From contig NZ_JAKWBL010000001.1 in the NCBI RefSeq assembly GCF_022513635.1, forward strand, positions 1,054,001-1,118,000: DNA of 64,000 bases, written 5' to 3'. The notes under the pieces are model-generated. The model searched no databases. It had not been told where the DNA came from and saw nothing but the letters and a program-made list of their open reading frames with translations. Source of the stretch: Paraniabella ginsengisoli. GTDB lineage: Bacteria; Bacteroidota; Bacteroidia; Chitinophagales; Chitinophagaceae. The position numbers and the translations under genes were made by a program. Shown here piece after piece: positions 8,515-18,990 of this stretch. The number at the start of each line of letters is the position of its first letter. Positions within the stretch are counted from its first letter, which is position 1.

Positions 8515-8586
8515 AAACTAAAAAGTAGAAGCCAGATGAAAAATCTTCTTACACTAATAAATTGGATAGTTTAGTCAACACAAAAA

Positions 8587-8904
8587 ATGGTAGAAATGCA
8601 ACAAAACACAACAGAAATTAACAAACAGAAAAACAGCAACCTTTCTATTCTGTTTATCGTTGTCAATTTGATTTTGCTTTTAATTTTTGCAAATATAGGA
8701 GACAATGAAGGTGATCAGGAGATAATAAATTATTGTTATTTATCTTTCGGAGCAACGGTTTTGATGGGTTGTTACGCATTCAGTTATCACGGAAAAGGTT
8801 ATCGCATAGCCAAATGGCTTTTCGCTATTTCGCTGATTATCAGTTTAGCATTGTTGGGTTTACTGTTGTATGCCGCAGGCTTGGCTAAGGCATTTCAACA
8901 TTAA
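8587..8904 (+). CDS. Small integral membrane protein, three predicted helices
   Basis: 105 residues with a polar Gln/Asn/Lys N-terminus. Hydrophobic segments lie at about residues 19-37 (ILFIVVNLILLLIFANIG), 50-66 and 75-97 (WLFAISLIISLALLGLLLY). The next gene begins five bases after its stop, so the two are probably co-transcribed. No family recognised. Confidence 0.5.
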   Translation: MVEMQQNTTEINKQKNSNLSILFIVVNLILLLIFANIGDNEGDQEIINYCYLSFGATVLMGCYAFSYHGKGYRIAKWLFAISLIISLALLGLLLYAAGLAKAFQH

Positions 8905-8908
8905 TATT

Positions 8909-9654
8909 ATGAAGCTGAATTTCATCAACAAATTATACATCGCCATGACTTCGATTTTGGTTATGGCTATCGGAATTAAATTTTTTAACTATAAAAGCTG
9001 GGAACAGTATTATTATTTTTCAAGCGTTTGCGCACCAGAAAGTTATCCTATTGCTATTCATAATTCCTATTTTATTTTGGCCGATGGCGACTTGGGCCAT
9101 ATAAAAGATGAAGATGTAGATAATTTCACCTCAAAATGGGGTGAAGAATATTATTACACTGAAAGCAGTCAAAGAGAGCGTTTACCCGTAAAATTGGTTT
9201 TGCAATACGTTTCTTATCGTGATAAAAAGTTTTACAGCGATACTTTAAACCTGCCCGAAAAAGAAATTAAGCAAATTTTTGAATCCGCATTGCGAAACAA
9301 GCAAGCAAAAGAATTACACAGCTATCCAACTGATGTAAAAGGGCTCACTTTTTTAGTCGGAATCGCGAATGATGGTAACGTTGCGGTCTGGTTGCGAGGT
9401 GTTTTTTGGAGCAATTAATCCTAAAGAAAAAGCTAACCGCCAAAGAACCACAAAGCGATGAAATCTATTACGAAATGCGATTATCAAAAGAAGAATACAT
9501 CAAAAAACGTTTCGAAAATTTGGAGGACAGTATAAAATTAAAACTCGATAATGGTTTTGAAGCCAATGCCAATTACATTGATTCGCCAACGCATTACATC
9601 GATAAAAACAGGGAGCTTTGGGAATATCAAAAGAAAAATAAATTTATAGAATAA
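8909..9654 (+). CDS. DUF2931 family protein (frameshifted)
   Basis: Start chosen at the ATG at 8909, which gives a membrane anchor (LYIAMTSILVMAIGIKFF). Family-like features are CAPESYPIAIHNSYFILADG, then the hallmark LPVKLVLQYVSYRDKKFYSDTLNLPEKEIKQIF, then VGIANDGNVAVWLRG. The frame stops at 9418 in a T6 run. With one more T it continues as FLEQLILKKKLTAKE to 9654, giving about 248 residues. DUF2931 proteins are envelope lipoproteins or anchored proteins of unknown role. I recall some of them near secretion-effector loci, which would fit an immunity role, but nothing in this window proves it. Confidence 0.65.
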
Positions 9655-9721
9655 AGCCATAAATTTTGAATTTATAGATAAATTTATCTGTGTTGGTAAC
9701 TGCTTACAATCTATTTGAAAA

Positions 9722-9908
9722 ATGAAAAAATTGCTTACCCTAATCACTTCTACGATAATACTGATTGCCTGCAACAATGCAAGTAAAATGGAAGAAAAAA
9801 TTCAATAGCAGCTTTGAGTCCTTACAATGCAATGGCGACGAGCGCAACCGCTATATACGCGTAGATGATGTATGGTATGATGCCTTTGGAGAAAAGGTAA
9901 AGGATTAA
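9722..9908 (+). pseudogene. Short lipoprotein gene, frameshifted or remnant
   Basis: The ATG at 9722 opens a lipoprotein signal peptide (KKLLTLITSTIILIACNN) that stops after 28 residues. Another frame then continues as FNSSFESLQCNGDERNRY and VDDVWYDAFGEKVKD to a TAA at 9906-9908. The pieces probably belonged to one ~60-residue lipoprotein. No family recognised. Confidence 0.4.
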
Positions 9909-9933
9909 GGAGATTAACAAATTAAAACCAACA

Positions 9934-10962
9934 ATGCTAAAAATAAGACCAATAATTACCTATTTGTTCATTGTACTATCCTTACTGCTTTTGGCAAATT
10001 GTCTGCTGTATTATTATTTTCAGATAAGTTTTGCAGGATATTACAGCGATGTGATTTTATTTTGGCTTTGGTTTTTTACAAGCATTGCAGTTATTGTCCT
10101 CTTCTGGAAAAATAAGATGGCAAAGCTCTTTATTGCTGGCATCCTGTTGGCTTTGGTGGTAAGCATTTTGCCCATGGCATTACCATTTTCTTCCTTTATT
10201 TTTTCGATGACCTCTTTGGGATTAAAACAGGACAAAAATCTGAATGAAAATTACCGTGCTCAAATTGTGGATTATAGCCCAATAATGCATCCTTGGCTTG
10301 AGGTAATAGAGAAAATGGGAATATTTGAACGAAAGGTATTTATGTGTACCGAAATTAATTTGGAGAGCCTTGCAGGCCGAAGTATAGATGTAAAATACGA
10401 CGCACAATTGCGCCACGATGTAAGGATTAGTGAAACCAAAGACATTATTTTTAATAACGAAACCGACTCTACATTAACACTTACCCTATTTTATGGCAGA
10501 CCAAATAAAATAATAACCTTTAATAAAACCAATGGAAAAATAAGTCTAAAAGCAGTGCCTGAAGAAAACGTTGAAGCCAATACGTTTCATTCAGAACGCA
10601 TCAGAGATACCGTTTTTAAAGATGTAATTGAAATTACGGAAAAGCATATAGAAATCAACAATGGCAAATACATTTTCAAAGCAGTTATTCCTAAATCAAC
10701 AGAAACACCTGTTTTGTTTGTTCAAGACCAAGTACCGCTGGATGTATTGCCCGGTATGTACCCCCAATTTAAAAGGCTCATCGTGATTACGCCCAATTGG
10801 ACTTTTTATGATGAAACCTTATCCAATCAACCTAAAGATATTGATTGTGCGGAACCCATTGCCAGTTCGGTTGTTTACGAATTTAACCGAGAAAACGGCA
10901 CTATTCAAAAAGACAGCATAGTGATTATGGGCGGATTTCCTGAAATGAAGTTTAAAAAGTAA
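9934..10962 (+). CDS. Membrane-anchored protein with large extracytoplasmic domain
   Basis: 342 residues, intact. Hydrophobic helices lie at about residues 7-30, 38-60 and 66-95, the last two joined by a short basic turn (WKNKMAK). The remaining ~245 residues are soluble and beta-rich (VKYDAQLRHDVRISETKDI, FKDVIEITEKHIEINNGKY). It is the largest intact gene of the cluster apart from the TPR protein. Function unknown; the topology suggests an envelope sensor or a protective protein. Confidence 0.6.
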   Translation: MLKIRPIITYLFIVLSLLLLANCLLYYYFQISFAGYYSDVILFWLWFFTSIAVIVLFWKNKMAKLFIAGILLALVVSILPMALPFSSFIFSMTSLGLKQDKNLNENYRAQIVDYSPIMHPWLEVIEKMGIFERKVFMCTEINLESLAGRSIDVKYDAQLRHDVRISETKDIIFNNETDSTLTLTLFYGRPNKIITFNKTNGKISLKAVPEENVEANTFHSERIRDTVFKDVIEITEKHIEINNGKYIFKAVIPKSTETPVLFVQDQVPLDVLPGMYPQFKRLIVITPNWTFYDETLSNQPKDIDCAEPIASSVVYEFNRENGTIQKDSIVIMGGFPEMKFKK

Positions 10963-10967
10963 ATCGA

Positions 10968-11075
10968 TGAACCGACATGATTAAAATAATCTTTAATCAC
11001 ACAAAGTAATGATTATTTTAATCATCAAAGATTCCATGTGACCACTAAAAACAATAAAAATAAACACATGAAAAA
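10968..11075 (+). repeat. Intergenic direct repeat, copy 1
   Basis: The spacer before the lipoprotein at 11068 shares an ordered set of blocks with 11627-11726: TGAAmCGA, CATGAT, ATAATC/ATAATA, ATCACACA, AATGATTATT, TTCCATGTG, AACAATAAAAA and TAAACACATGAAAA. It covers the whole leader up to the start codon, so a promoter and ribosome-binding region were duplicated with the gene. Confidence 0.65.
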
Positions 11076-11629
11076 GAATACAACCTTAATCCTATCGATT
11101 TTATTAGCCTTTATCATTTTGAGTTGTCAAAGCGAAAAAAAGAACCTCAAAAAAATGTTAGGACAAATGTGGTGCAATCAAAAGAAGAAATTCAAAACAA
11201 CCCATCAAACAATTAATGACACCATAGCAATATCCCATAAACACCACCCCAATTCAATTTCCTGTGACTTGGATGGAGATCATTTACCCGACACGATAAA
11301 AATTGTTCAAAACACGAAAAATGAAAAATATGGATTGAAAATTATTTTTGGCAACATGCGTGTGGAAATATTTAGGAATGGGAAAAGAAATTTTAGGGCA
11401 AGGCTTTGATGATTTAGAGTGGGTTGGAGTTTTTGAAGTTGCACCGAAAAATGAAATTTACTATAACAATGTAAATGATGATGGGGAAATTATAACCGAA
11501 GAGCAAGTAAAAGAAACCGACAAAATCAAACTTCCCAATGACGGCATTTTTATTCATCAAAAAGAAACTGGCGGTGGCGGGATCATTTATTTGAAAAATG
11601 GGAAATTTGAATGGATTCAGCAAGAATGA
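11068..11629 (+). CDS. Lipoprotein with acidic loop (frameshifted)
   Basis: The ATG at 11068 follows the duplicated leader; the signal peptide ends AFIILSCQS (lipobox). CDLDGDHLPDTIKIVQN is a variant of the DxDxDG loop found in other lipoproteins here. The frame is lost near 11355-11370; the continuing frame reads YLGMGKEILGQGFDDLEWVG and runs to the stop at 11629 (about 187 residues in total). Function unknown. Confidence 0.5.
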
Positions 11630-11726
11630 AACGAGCCATGATAATACTTTTATCACACAGCAAAATGATTATTGGCGAGTTCCATGTGGCAAATGAATAA
11701 CAATAAAAAATAAACACATGAAAATA
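11627..11726 (+). repeat. Intergenic direct repeat, copy 2
   Basis: Second copy of the leader seen at 10968-11075. Here it ends in a nine-codon remnant ORF (an ATG at about 11718 with an early TAG), and the next real gene starts at 11750. So the copy has lost its original gene or was joined to a different one. Confidence 0.65.
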
Positions 11727-11749
11727 ACCAATAGAAATCGATTATAGCA

Positions 11750-12490
11750 ATGAAAAAATATTTTTACATAGTAATATTCACTTTGCTGGCTGCTTGCGGA
11801 CAGACAAATAACAAGACTAACAAAAACAACGCTACAGCAAACAGTGGAAATGACACCCTAAAATCCCAAACTTCTAACGAATCCATTGATACATCACCCA
11901 AAAATTCAGACGAAAAAAATCATTTAACTATTCCTGAAAATTATAGTGAATTAAAAGAAAGTCCATCCAATGGAAGAAAAATGGAAAGGATATTAGCGGA
12001 TTTAGATGATGATAAACTGACGGACACGGCTTTGATAGTTGAAAATACAGCCGATTTCGCCAATTATTTGTTGCTTGTATATCTATCCGGTCAGGATGAA
12101 ACCTTTCAGATGCGATTCTTCAATGAAAATGAAATGAATATGTATCCGGTTCAGCTTGCCGTAAAAAAGAATGTTTTGGAAGTGGGGTATTTTTTGGACG
12201 GAACGGCTGGTTTTGGCCGATTTTTGAAATTGAGATTTGATGAAACGAAAAAGAAAATGAAACTAATTGGTTACGATACGGGGTATAAAAAGGGTGGCGC
12301 AGGGTCGGAACGCCTCGACAAATCTTTCAATTTATTAACTGGTGATTACGTTGTTAAACTTCAAAAATTAGTTCCAAAAATAGCTACCGAAACATTTAAA
12401 GGAAATAAAAAAATAGAATCCATTTATATGGAAGATATAGGTATTGAAACATTACTCAAGCTGGATGAAATTGGCAGTGAATTTGAATAA
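11750..12490 (+). CDS. Lipoprotein, full-length relative of the fragment at 4710
   Basis: 246 residues, intact. The signal peptide ends LLAACGQ (Cys16), followed by an Asn/Thr/Ser-rich linker to about residue 70. ADLDDDKLTDTALIVEN (residues ~83-99) is the acidic loop. A beta-rich domain ends with KLRFDETKKKMKLIG and NLLTGDYVVKLQKLVPK. The C-terminal half matches the truncated copy at 4710-5258. It is probably displayed in the periplasm or outer membrane. Family unnamed. Confidence 0.65.
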   Translation: MKKYFYIVIFTLLAACGQTNNKTNKNNATANSGNDTLKSQTSNESIDTSPKNSDEKNHLTIPENYSELKESPSNGRKMERILADLDDDKLTDTALIVENTADFANYLLLVYLSGQDETFQMRFFNENEMNMYPVQLAVKKNVLEVGYFLDGTAGFGRFLKLRFDETKKKMKLIGYDTGYKKGGAGSERLDKSFNLLTGDYVVKLQKLVPKIATETFKGNKKIESIYMEDIGIETLLKLDEIGSEFE

Positions 12491-12537
12491 ACCTTGTCAT
12501 TAATGTCATTATACAGAACAAGCTAAATATCAGGCTT

Positions 12538-13389
12538 ATGAAAATATCACTTTTACTATTGCTTATCCTTTTTGGCACAGGCTTAAGCGCCCAAACCTTT
12601 TCTGCCAAAACGATTGGCAAGGTGCTGGATTTCAACAAAAAAGAACATGATTATTTGGTTGGCAAAGATTTTGTATTATCTACCCCTAACAACGAAGATG
12701 CCGATGGCAAATTTGTATTTACCAACCCTACAACCAAAGAATGGATGCGGTTGAATTATATTCTAAGCTATGAAAAAGAAGGTGGTCGGCACGCACAGAT
12801 TTTGTACTATCTTAAAAATGAGGTGGACTATAAAAAATTTGTATCAGGCATCAAAGCAAACGGTTATAAATACAGCAAACTAAACAAAGCTTACCTAAAG
12901 CGAGATGGTACTTATCATTCGCAAAAAATTACTGTTCCAAGCTTGACTATTGGCAATGACGGCGAAACTTTTGTGATTGGGTATGAATATCATTTAGGGA
13001 AAGAGTTAAGTGGGGTACCCGGTTCAGAGCCACCCAAGCCCCCGATTATAAAATCAAAAACAGACCGTTCAAATGTTCAACAAAAAACTTGTACCAGCGA
13101 ACATTTGTTGCAGAAAATTTTAGCGCTACCCGAAGTTAAAGAAAGGAGCAAACTGTTAGATTTGTTAACCCAAAAGAAGCAAAACCTTTCTTTTATGATA
13201 GATGAAACAGACAGGCTCTACGAAATAGTGGTAGGCTATAATGGCCCGCTTCGCTGGGAACCTTTCTATCACTTCAAAGCGGATAAAAAGGATTGTGTAC
13301 TCAAAATTATGGATATAGAATCGGGCGAATATATGTCTGTAGAAGCCTGGCGAAAACTGAATGCCGGAAAGAGGGTTGAAAATGAGTAA
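12538..13389 (+). CDS. Secreted hypothetical protein
   Basis: 283 residues with a signal peptide (MKISLLLLLILFGTGLSAQ). The middle holds FVFTNPTTKEWMRLNYILSYEKEGG and YLKNEVDYKKFVSGIKANGYKY, and the C-terminal part NLSFMIDETDRLYEIVVGYNG then ESGEYMSVEAWRKLN. No catalytic motif is visible. The next gene's start overlaps its stop by 8 bases, so the two are probably translated together. Confidence 0.6.
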   Translation: MKISLLLLLILFGTGLSAQTFSAKTIGKVLDFNKKEHDYLVGKDFVLSTPNNEDADGKFVFTNPTTKEWMRLNYILSYEKEGGRHAQILYYLKNEVDYKKFVSGIKANGYKYSKLNKAYLKRDGTYHSQKITVPSLTIGNDGETFVIGYEYHLGKELSGVPGSEPPKPPIIKSKTDRSNVQQKTCTSEHLLQKILALPEVKERSKLLDLLTQKKQNLSFMIDETDRLYEIVVGYNGPLRWEPFYHFKADKKDCVLKIMDIESGEYMSVEAWRKLNAGKRVENE

Positions 13390-14238
13390 AATAGAAGATT
13401 ATGAAAAAATCCTTTTATCATTGTTGCTTTTTCAAATAGTAGTTTCCTGCGGACAAAAACAGTCGAAACCTGCAATGGATGCAGCGGCATCGCCCCCAAC
13501 GGACACCACCTCACTTTGGGTCGATTACCGTATTGGCGAATTACCACCGGAAGGTTATTACGACGCTTTCGATAGCATCATCCGAAAATGGAACATCCGT
13601 TATCAAAGAACAGAAGGCGGTTGCGAAGCCACCCCATCCGAAAAGCAACAACACGAGGCTGGTAACGAAAAATACTTTCGCCAGCTGGAAGCAAAATTTG
13701 GTAAAGACTGGCGCCAGCAATTTGATGCGGAAGTGAAAAAGCTGGACAGCCTGCTTGTCGTACAAAAACAGCTTCGGGCAATAGGCGAAGAAATTCAAGG
13801 CGATTTTGACGGCGATGGGAAACTGGAATTTGCAAAAGCCGTAAAAGTTAAAGAAGGACAGGGGAATCCGGTTGAAGACGGAACACCTGATGAGTATGAG
13901 ATCCAATTCTCAAACCATAAACTTAAACCGATAAAAGCAGGTTGTTGCGACATCCGTTTAGTCAACGAAGGCGACTTGAACAACGACGGCAGCAATGAAT
14001 TTTCCATATTTCAAGCACCCATGAATGGCTGCACTTATACAATGACCACTTATTCTTACAGCAACAAAAGCTGGAAGCAAATCGTAAAACCTTTTTTGTG
14101 CCAACCGCTTGCGATGATTTAGAAGATTCGGATTTACAAAAACTCGTGTTTTCTGAAAACAGTCAGGTGTATTATTATGAAACAGATGTAAGCGATGAGC
14201 CTGTTAAATTAATCAAGAAAAAAGCGATCCCTCAATAG
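13382..14238 (+). CDS. Lipoprotein with two acidic loops (frameshifted)
   Basis: The start at 13382 overlaps the previous stop. The signal peptide ends QIVVSCGQK. Two DxDxDG-like loops are present, GDFDGDGKLEFAKAVKV and EGDLNNDGSNEFSIFQAP, spaced about 50 residues apart, as expected for repeated propeller-type blades. The frame ends at 14122 after a T6 run. Adding one T gives FFVPTACDDLEDSDLQKLVF and a stop at 14238, for about 285 residues. Function unknown. Confidence 0.6.
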
Positions 14239-14324
14239 ACTAATCATAAAGTTTACAATATTTGAACTTGTTTCTGTATGGTCTTTTTATGAACGAAACC
14301 CGACAACACTCAATAAACAAAGCA

Positions 14325-15388
14325 ATGATTTTAAACATACAAAACATAACAGCGCTGCTCTCAATACTCTCGTTATTTACGGCCTGTAACGGAACACAGC
14401 AACAAGAGAAGCCGACAACAACAGTTCAACATACAAGTGAAGCTGTAGCAAATATTCAAAGAGATACTTTACAGTATTTGGCAGATGGAGAAAATGAGGA
14501 CAATCAATACTCGCTTTTTATCACTAAAACAACCGATACGATTGCGATTGTATGGAATAAACCTTCTTCAAATCTGCGCAACGGAGCTATGTTCTATTGC
14601 GAATGGGAAGAAAAAGAAGTTACTTCTGGTGGAGATAGCGAAATCAAATACAAGCAAGCTTTTATGAAGTCCTTCAAACCTTTAAACATCAAACCATTTG
14701 TTAACTTCAATGTAAAACAGGAGACACGCAGATTGAGCTATTTCTTTTATTCCAATGGAGGATTGGTGGGCTACTTTAATGATGGCACTGTGGTGGGCTG
14801 CCCCGCTGCGATCCTACTGCCGGTAGCGTAGAAAATATGTTAAAGATGGAGCCTATGGGCACTTATGTGGTTTTGGATGACGGAAGCTTATTGGTTGACG
14901 GAAACCGTAAGGAATATCCTAAAGAAAAGAAAGAATGGAACGAGTGGATGATTTTTAATTCGGATGCGGAATGGGAAAATTTCATGAACGATAAAGATGA
15001 TTTAACCTCAGAAAGAAATCAACAACATCTGATGCAATTTTTGAACGGTTATATAAAAATGTGCGAACAACAAACGAGCCAGCAAGCAACCATCAATTGG
15101 GTATTGACAAGCGTCGATGTTACCGACGGTTTTAAATCGGCATACCGAAAGTTTTATACGGAAAATCCCGAACCGGATTTTGACCCCGTACTTACCGCAC
15201 AGGATTGTCCGCAAAAAATAGAATTAGAATCTATCGGTTTAACGGATTATTATTTCACATTCAGCTCGTCAGAAATCGATAATTATTTGTTAGTAACAAA
15301 AGTAAAACGTGTAGGAGATATTTGGCTGGTGGATGGCTGTGGCGTAATTAATATTCCTAAAGAAAAAATAAGCCTGGCTAATAAATGA
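14325..15388 (+). CDS. Lipoprotein, long paralogue of the protein at 5686 (frameshifted)
   Basis: The ATG at 14325 gives a signal peptide with lipobox LFTACNG. The N-terminal domain aligns with the 5686 lipoprotein. The frame breaks in a C4 run near 14797-14800. One added C restores GCPRCDPTAGSVENMLKMEP and continues through YVVLDDGSLLVDGNRKEYP and EWMIFNSDAEWENFMND to the stop at 15388 (about 354 residues). An internal ATG at 14837 therefore is not the true start. Unknown family. Confidence 0.6.
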
Positions 15389-15512
15389 ACAGAACGATTT
15401 TAATAAAACCAAACATAGTGTAGTGCTTCCAATGCTTTTGCTACTTATGGCCTGTAGTGGAAAACAGCAGCACCAATTAATTCGAAATATGAAATACACC
15501 ATTAGCTATTAA
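15385..15512 (+). pseudogene. Lipoprotein signal-peptide remnant
   Basis: An ATG overlapping the previous stop (ATGA) opens MNRTILIK. With one added A it continues HSVVLPMLLLLMACSGKQQ, a clear lipobox, and stops at 15510-15512 inside the next gene's start region. No mature domain follows. It looks like the 5' end of a lost lipoprotein gene fused to the next one. Confidence 0.4.
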
Positions 15513-16130
15513 TAGCATTGTATTTACTGGCGGCTTGCACCAGCTCAACGGCAAACAAGGCCGATACTGCGCTAGATAATCCTTATACGACAAGCCAGAT
15601 AACCAACCAAGCCAATAAAAAACAACGGTGAACAGTGTGGGGGCTTTGTAGTGAGCTGTGGCAGCGGATGCGCCATGACTTACCAAGTGAAAAAAATAGA
15701 ACCCACCAACCAGGCATCCATCAAAGTGACATTTGGAGTGGAGCAATATATAGATGAAAAGGTATCTGTAGCATTTGAAGAAACTTATATTTTTCACTAT
15801 GGCAATACAAAAACAATAGAAAGAGTGGGGCCGGAAGGAAAGAACGAAAATATAGCAGAAACGCTACCGCTTAATGCACAGCAATTGTTTGAAGAGTTTG
15901 GCAGCCGCTTAATTAAAACCATCGAAACAAAAGAAACCGCAATAACATTAGAACCGCTCAATGAAGATGCTTTAAATAAAATTTGGGTATTGTTTCTATT
16001 TGGTTTGTATGGTAATCACAGTGTTGTTAAAGGTGTTCCTGAAAATATTAGGATAGACCAGACTTCAATACCTAATGATTTTCTTTTGTCAATCTTAAGA
16101 TCCATTTTTTCCGGGAGTAAAATGGGATAA
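15489..16130 (+). CDS. Lipoprotein of unknown function (two frameshifts)
   Basis: The pieces are an ATG at 15489, then LIALYLLAACTSSTANKADT (lipobox) in another frame, then CGGFVVSCGSGCAMTYQVKK reached by a further shift near 15625. It ends at 16130 after FLLSILRSIFSGSKMG. The mature part, TYQVKKIEPTNQASIKVTFG and YIFHYGNTKTIERVGPEGK, is beta-rich with a cysteine pair. About 213 residues if repaired. The shift at 15625 is a one-base loss in an A6 run; the first needs an extra base near 15503. Function unknown. Confidence 0.45.
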
Positions 16131-16355
16131 ACTTGCCTTACAAGCAGGGAAATTAAAATGAATGGGATAAAATTGTGATAGGGTTTGGAACTCATAAAAT
16201 AGTAATTTAGCTGCTGGAATGGTATTGGTTAATACTGGCAAAAATCGAAGGTGCCAATGAATGTCATGTTGAACAGACCCCCGGTTATTCAAAAACTATC
16301 TTCCTTTCAAAAAAATAATCGTGAAACTTTAAGCCAAAAATTAAAAAAGAGAAAA

Positions 16356-18811
16356 ATGATAATTTCCAAATCATTCTTTTTAGCATTAACCACAACAATT
16401 TCTGTATTGCATTTGCAAGCGCAAAAAGGCGATGTAGAAATTTTGTTTAACAAACCAGCAACCGATTTTACCGAATCACAACCCATTGGAAACGGGCGTG
16501 TGGGTGCTATGTTGTTTGGCCATCCGGTAAATGATTGTATTGCTTTAAACGAAATTTCTATATGGTCGGGTGGGCCACAAAATGGGGACAAAGACAGCGC
16601 TTACATGTATCTGAAACCTATTCAGAATTATTTATTGCAAGGCGAAAATGGAAAGGCACAGCAGCTGTTAATGAAACATTTTGTAGCAAATGGTCCAGGT
16701 TCTGGAAGAGGTAAAGGCGCTGATGAAAAATTTGGATGTTATCAAACAGCAGGCGATCTTATTATAAAATGGAAAGATGCAACACCAAACGTTTCTGATT
16801 ACAAAAGAACGCTTAATGTAGCTACCGCGGTAGCTCAAACAAGCTACAGACGCGATGGTAATGCCATTTTTCAGGAAGCTTTTGCTGATTTTAAAAATGA
16901 TGTAATCTGGATAAAGATGACCAGCGCAAAGCCAGGTAAGTTAAACTTTGATTGCTATTTAGATAGAAAAGAAAGTGTTACCTCAAACGAGGCGAACGGT
17001 AAAGAGATGCTTTTATTGGGCCAGCTGTCTTCGGGAAAAGATAAAGGAATGAAATATGCTATAGCAGCGCAGATAGTAAAATGTGATGGCGAAATTAGCG
17101 CCTCCGGAAAAGCCATTACCATCAGCAATGCAAGCTCCTGCGTTATCGCCATTGCTATGCGTACCAATTATAACTATACTGCTGGCGGACTTTTGACTGT
17201 TGATGTTGAAAAAACAGTACAGAATGATTTGAATCGTTGTTCAAAAAAAGATTATAACAGTTCAAAAGAAAACTCTACAACCATTTATCAGTCTTATTTT
17301 AACCGTTGCCGTTTAACAATGCCTGCAAAAAATGAGTTGACTATAAATAGGCTTACAACAATGGAACGACTAATCCATTTTTCGGAAGGAAAAATGGATG
17401 TGCAGTTGCCGGTTTTATATTTCAATTATGGCAGGTATCTTTTAATCAGTTCTTCGCGTCCTGGCTTGCTTCCGGCTAATTTGCAGGGGCTTTGGGCAGT
17501 AGAGTATCAAACGCCGTGGAATGGCGATTACCACATGAACATTAATGTACAAATGAATTACTGGCTTGCAGAAACTACCAACCTTTCGGCCCTTGCCCAG
17601 CCTTTGTTTCAGTTTACAAACAATCTTGTTGAAAATGGGCGCAAAACAGCTTGGAAATACTATAGGGCAAAAGGCTGGGTGGCGCATGTGATTGCCAACC
17701 CTTGGTTTTTTACTTCGCCGGGCGAAGGTGCAAGATGGGGTTCCACACTTACTGGCGGCGCATGGATGGCAACGCATATATGGGAACATTATAATTATAC
17801 AAAAGATAAGCAGTTTCTTGCGAAATATTATCCGGTTATAAAAGAAGCTGCCGTTTTTTTAGAATCGATTCTTATTAAAGAACCAAAGCATGGCTGGTTA
17901 GTAACGGCTCCTTCCAATTCTCCCGAAAACCAATACATAAAGCCCAACGGGTTTAAAGGAAGTACCTGCATGGGGCCTACAATGGATATGCAGATAAGCC
18001 GAAATATTTTTGAAGCAACGATTAAAGCGGCTGCCATTCTTCATAAAGATGAAGTGTTAGCCAATAGACTAAAAACAATAATAAACCACTTAGCACCTAA
18101 TCAAATAAGCCCAACCAACGGTGGCATACAAGAATGGCTGGATGATTGGGAGGCCGTTGATCCGCATCACAGGCACGTTTCTCACTTGTACGGTTTGCAT
18201 CCGTACGATGAAATCAACCCTTGGGATTCACCAGACTTACTCAATGCAGCTGTTAAAACTTTGGAGTTGCGTGGCGATGATGGCACCGGATGGTCGAAAG
18301 CATGGAAGGTAAGCTTTTGGGCACGCATAGGAGATGGCAATCACGCATTCAAAATGTTGAAGGGTCTTTTAACGCCTGTTTCTAACGATGGCGTAATAAA
18401 GATGAGTAGTGGTGCAGGCTCGTATGCCAACTTATTTGATGCACATCCTCCGTTTCAGATTGATGGTAATTTTGGCGGCGTAGCAGGAATGGCAGAAATG
18501 TTGTTGCAAAGTCATGGTAAAAATAATGTAATAAGATTTTTACCTGCATTGCCAAAAGATGACGCCTGGAAATCCGGATCTGTAAAGGGTTTGAAAGCTC
18601 GTGGAAATTTTGAAGTGGAATTTGACTGGCAAAATCATTTGTTAACTACAGCTACTATTAAAGCTTTATCTGGTGGTTGGTGTAATGTGCAAATACCCAA
18701 AGGAAAAGGTATTTATAATCGAGATAGAAAAAAATAAATATTGAAGTAGAAAAGCAAACGAATATTGCAAAAATTGAACTGGTGAAAGATCAAGAAGTAT
18801 TTATAAGATAA
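16356..18811 (+). CDS. GH95 glycosidase, alpha-L-fucosidase-like (His at the HxNxN site)
   Basis: The start at 16356 gives a signal peptide (MIISKSFFLALTTTISVLHLQAQ). An N-terminal beta-sandwich begins NKPATDFTESQPIGNGRVGAM. The (alpha/alpha)6 domain has NLQGLW, then DYHMNINVQMNYWLAE with the two catalytic-site Asn of NIN preceded by His, then SNSPENQY (general acid Glu) and FQIDGNFGG (Asp). The frame ends at 18737 in an A7 run; one more A continues as INIEVEKQTNIAKIELVKD to 18811. About 818 residues, full length for GH95. Known reaction: inverting hydrolysis of alpha-1,2-L-fucosides. It lies just outside the run with the operator motif. Secreted to the periplasm. Confidence 0.9.
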
Positions 18812-18990
18812 AACACAGTTCAAATACTTTTTTCCTCAAAGAGAAAGAAAAGTCTGACTTAAAAAACGGATGATGTTTTTTTGAATGGCTTGCTTCTTAG
18901 TCACATTGAATACATACTGAATGATAAAAGCTTATTTTAGTGGCACTCTTATGCCAATAAGTGAGAGACTTTATAAGCGTACGCTAAATA

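Noticed and set aside
14837-15388. Independent gene starting at 14837
   Set aside because: It is the continuation of the lipoprotein at 14325 after a one-base loss in a C4 run; the joined sequence is smooth.
16097-16170. Operator half-sites (AAGATCCATT at 16097 and AATGGGATAA at 16121 and 16161) before the first GH95
   Set aside because: No pair with 20-bp spacing in one orientation and no -7 element at the expected distance; one copy is also coding sequence. I do not extend the operator to this gene.
1699-16355. tRNA-Lys-anchored integrated element with att repeats
   Set aside because: I found no second copy of the tRNA 3' end and no integrase within the window; only the truncated gene hints at a boundary.
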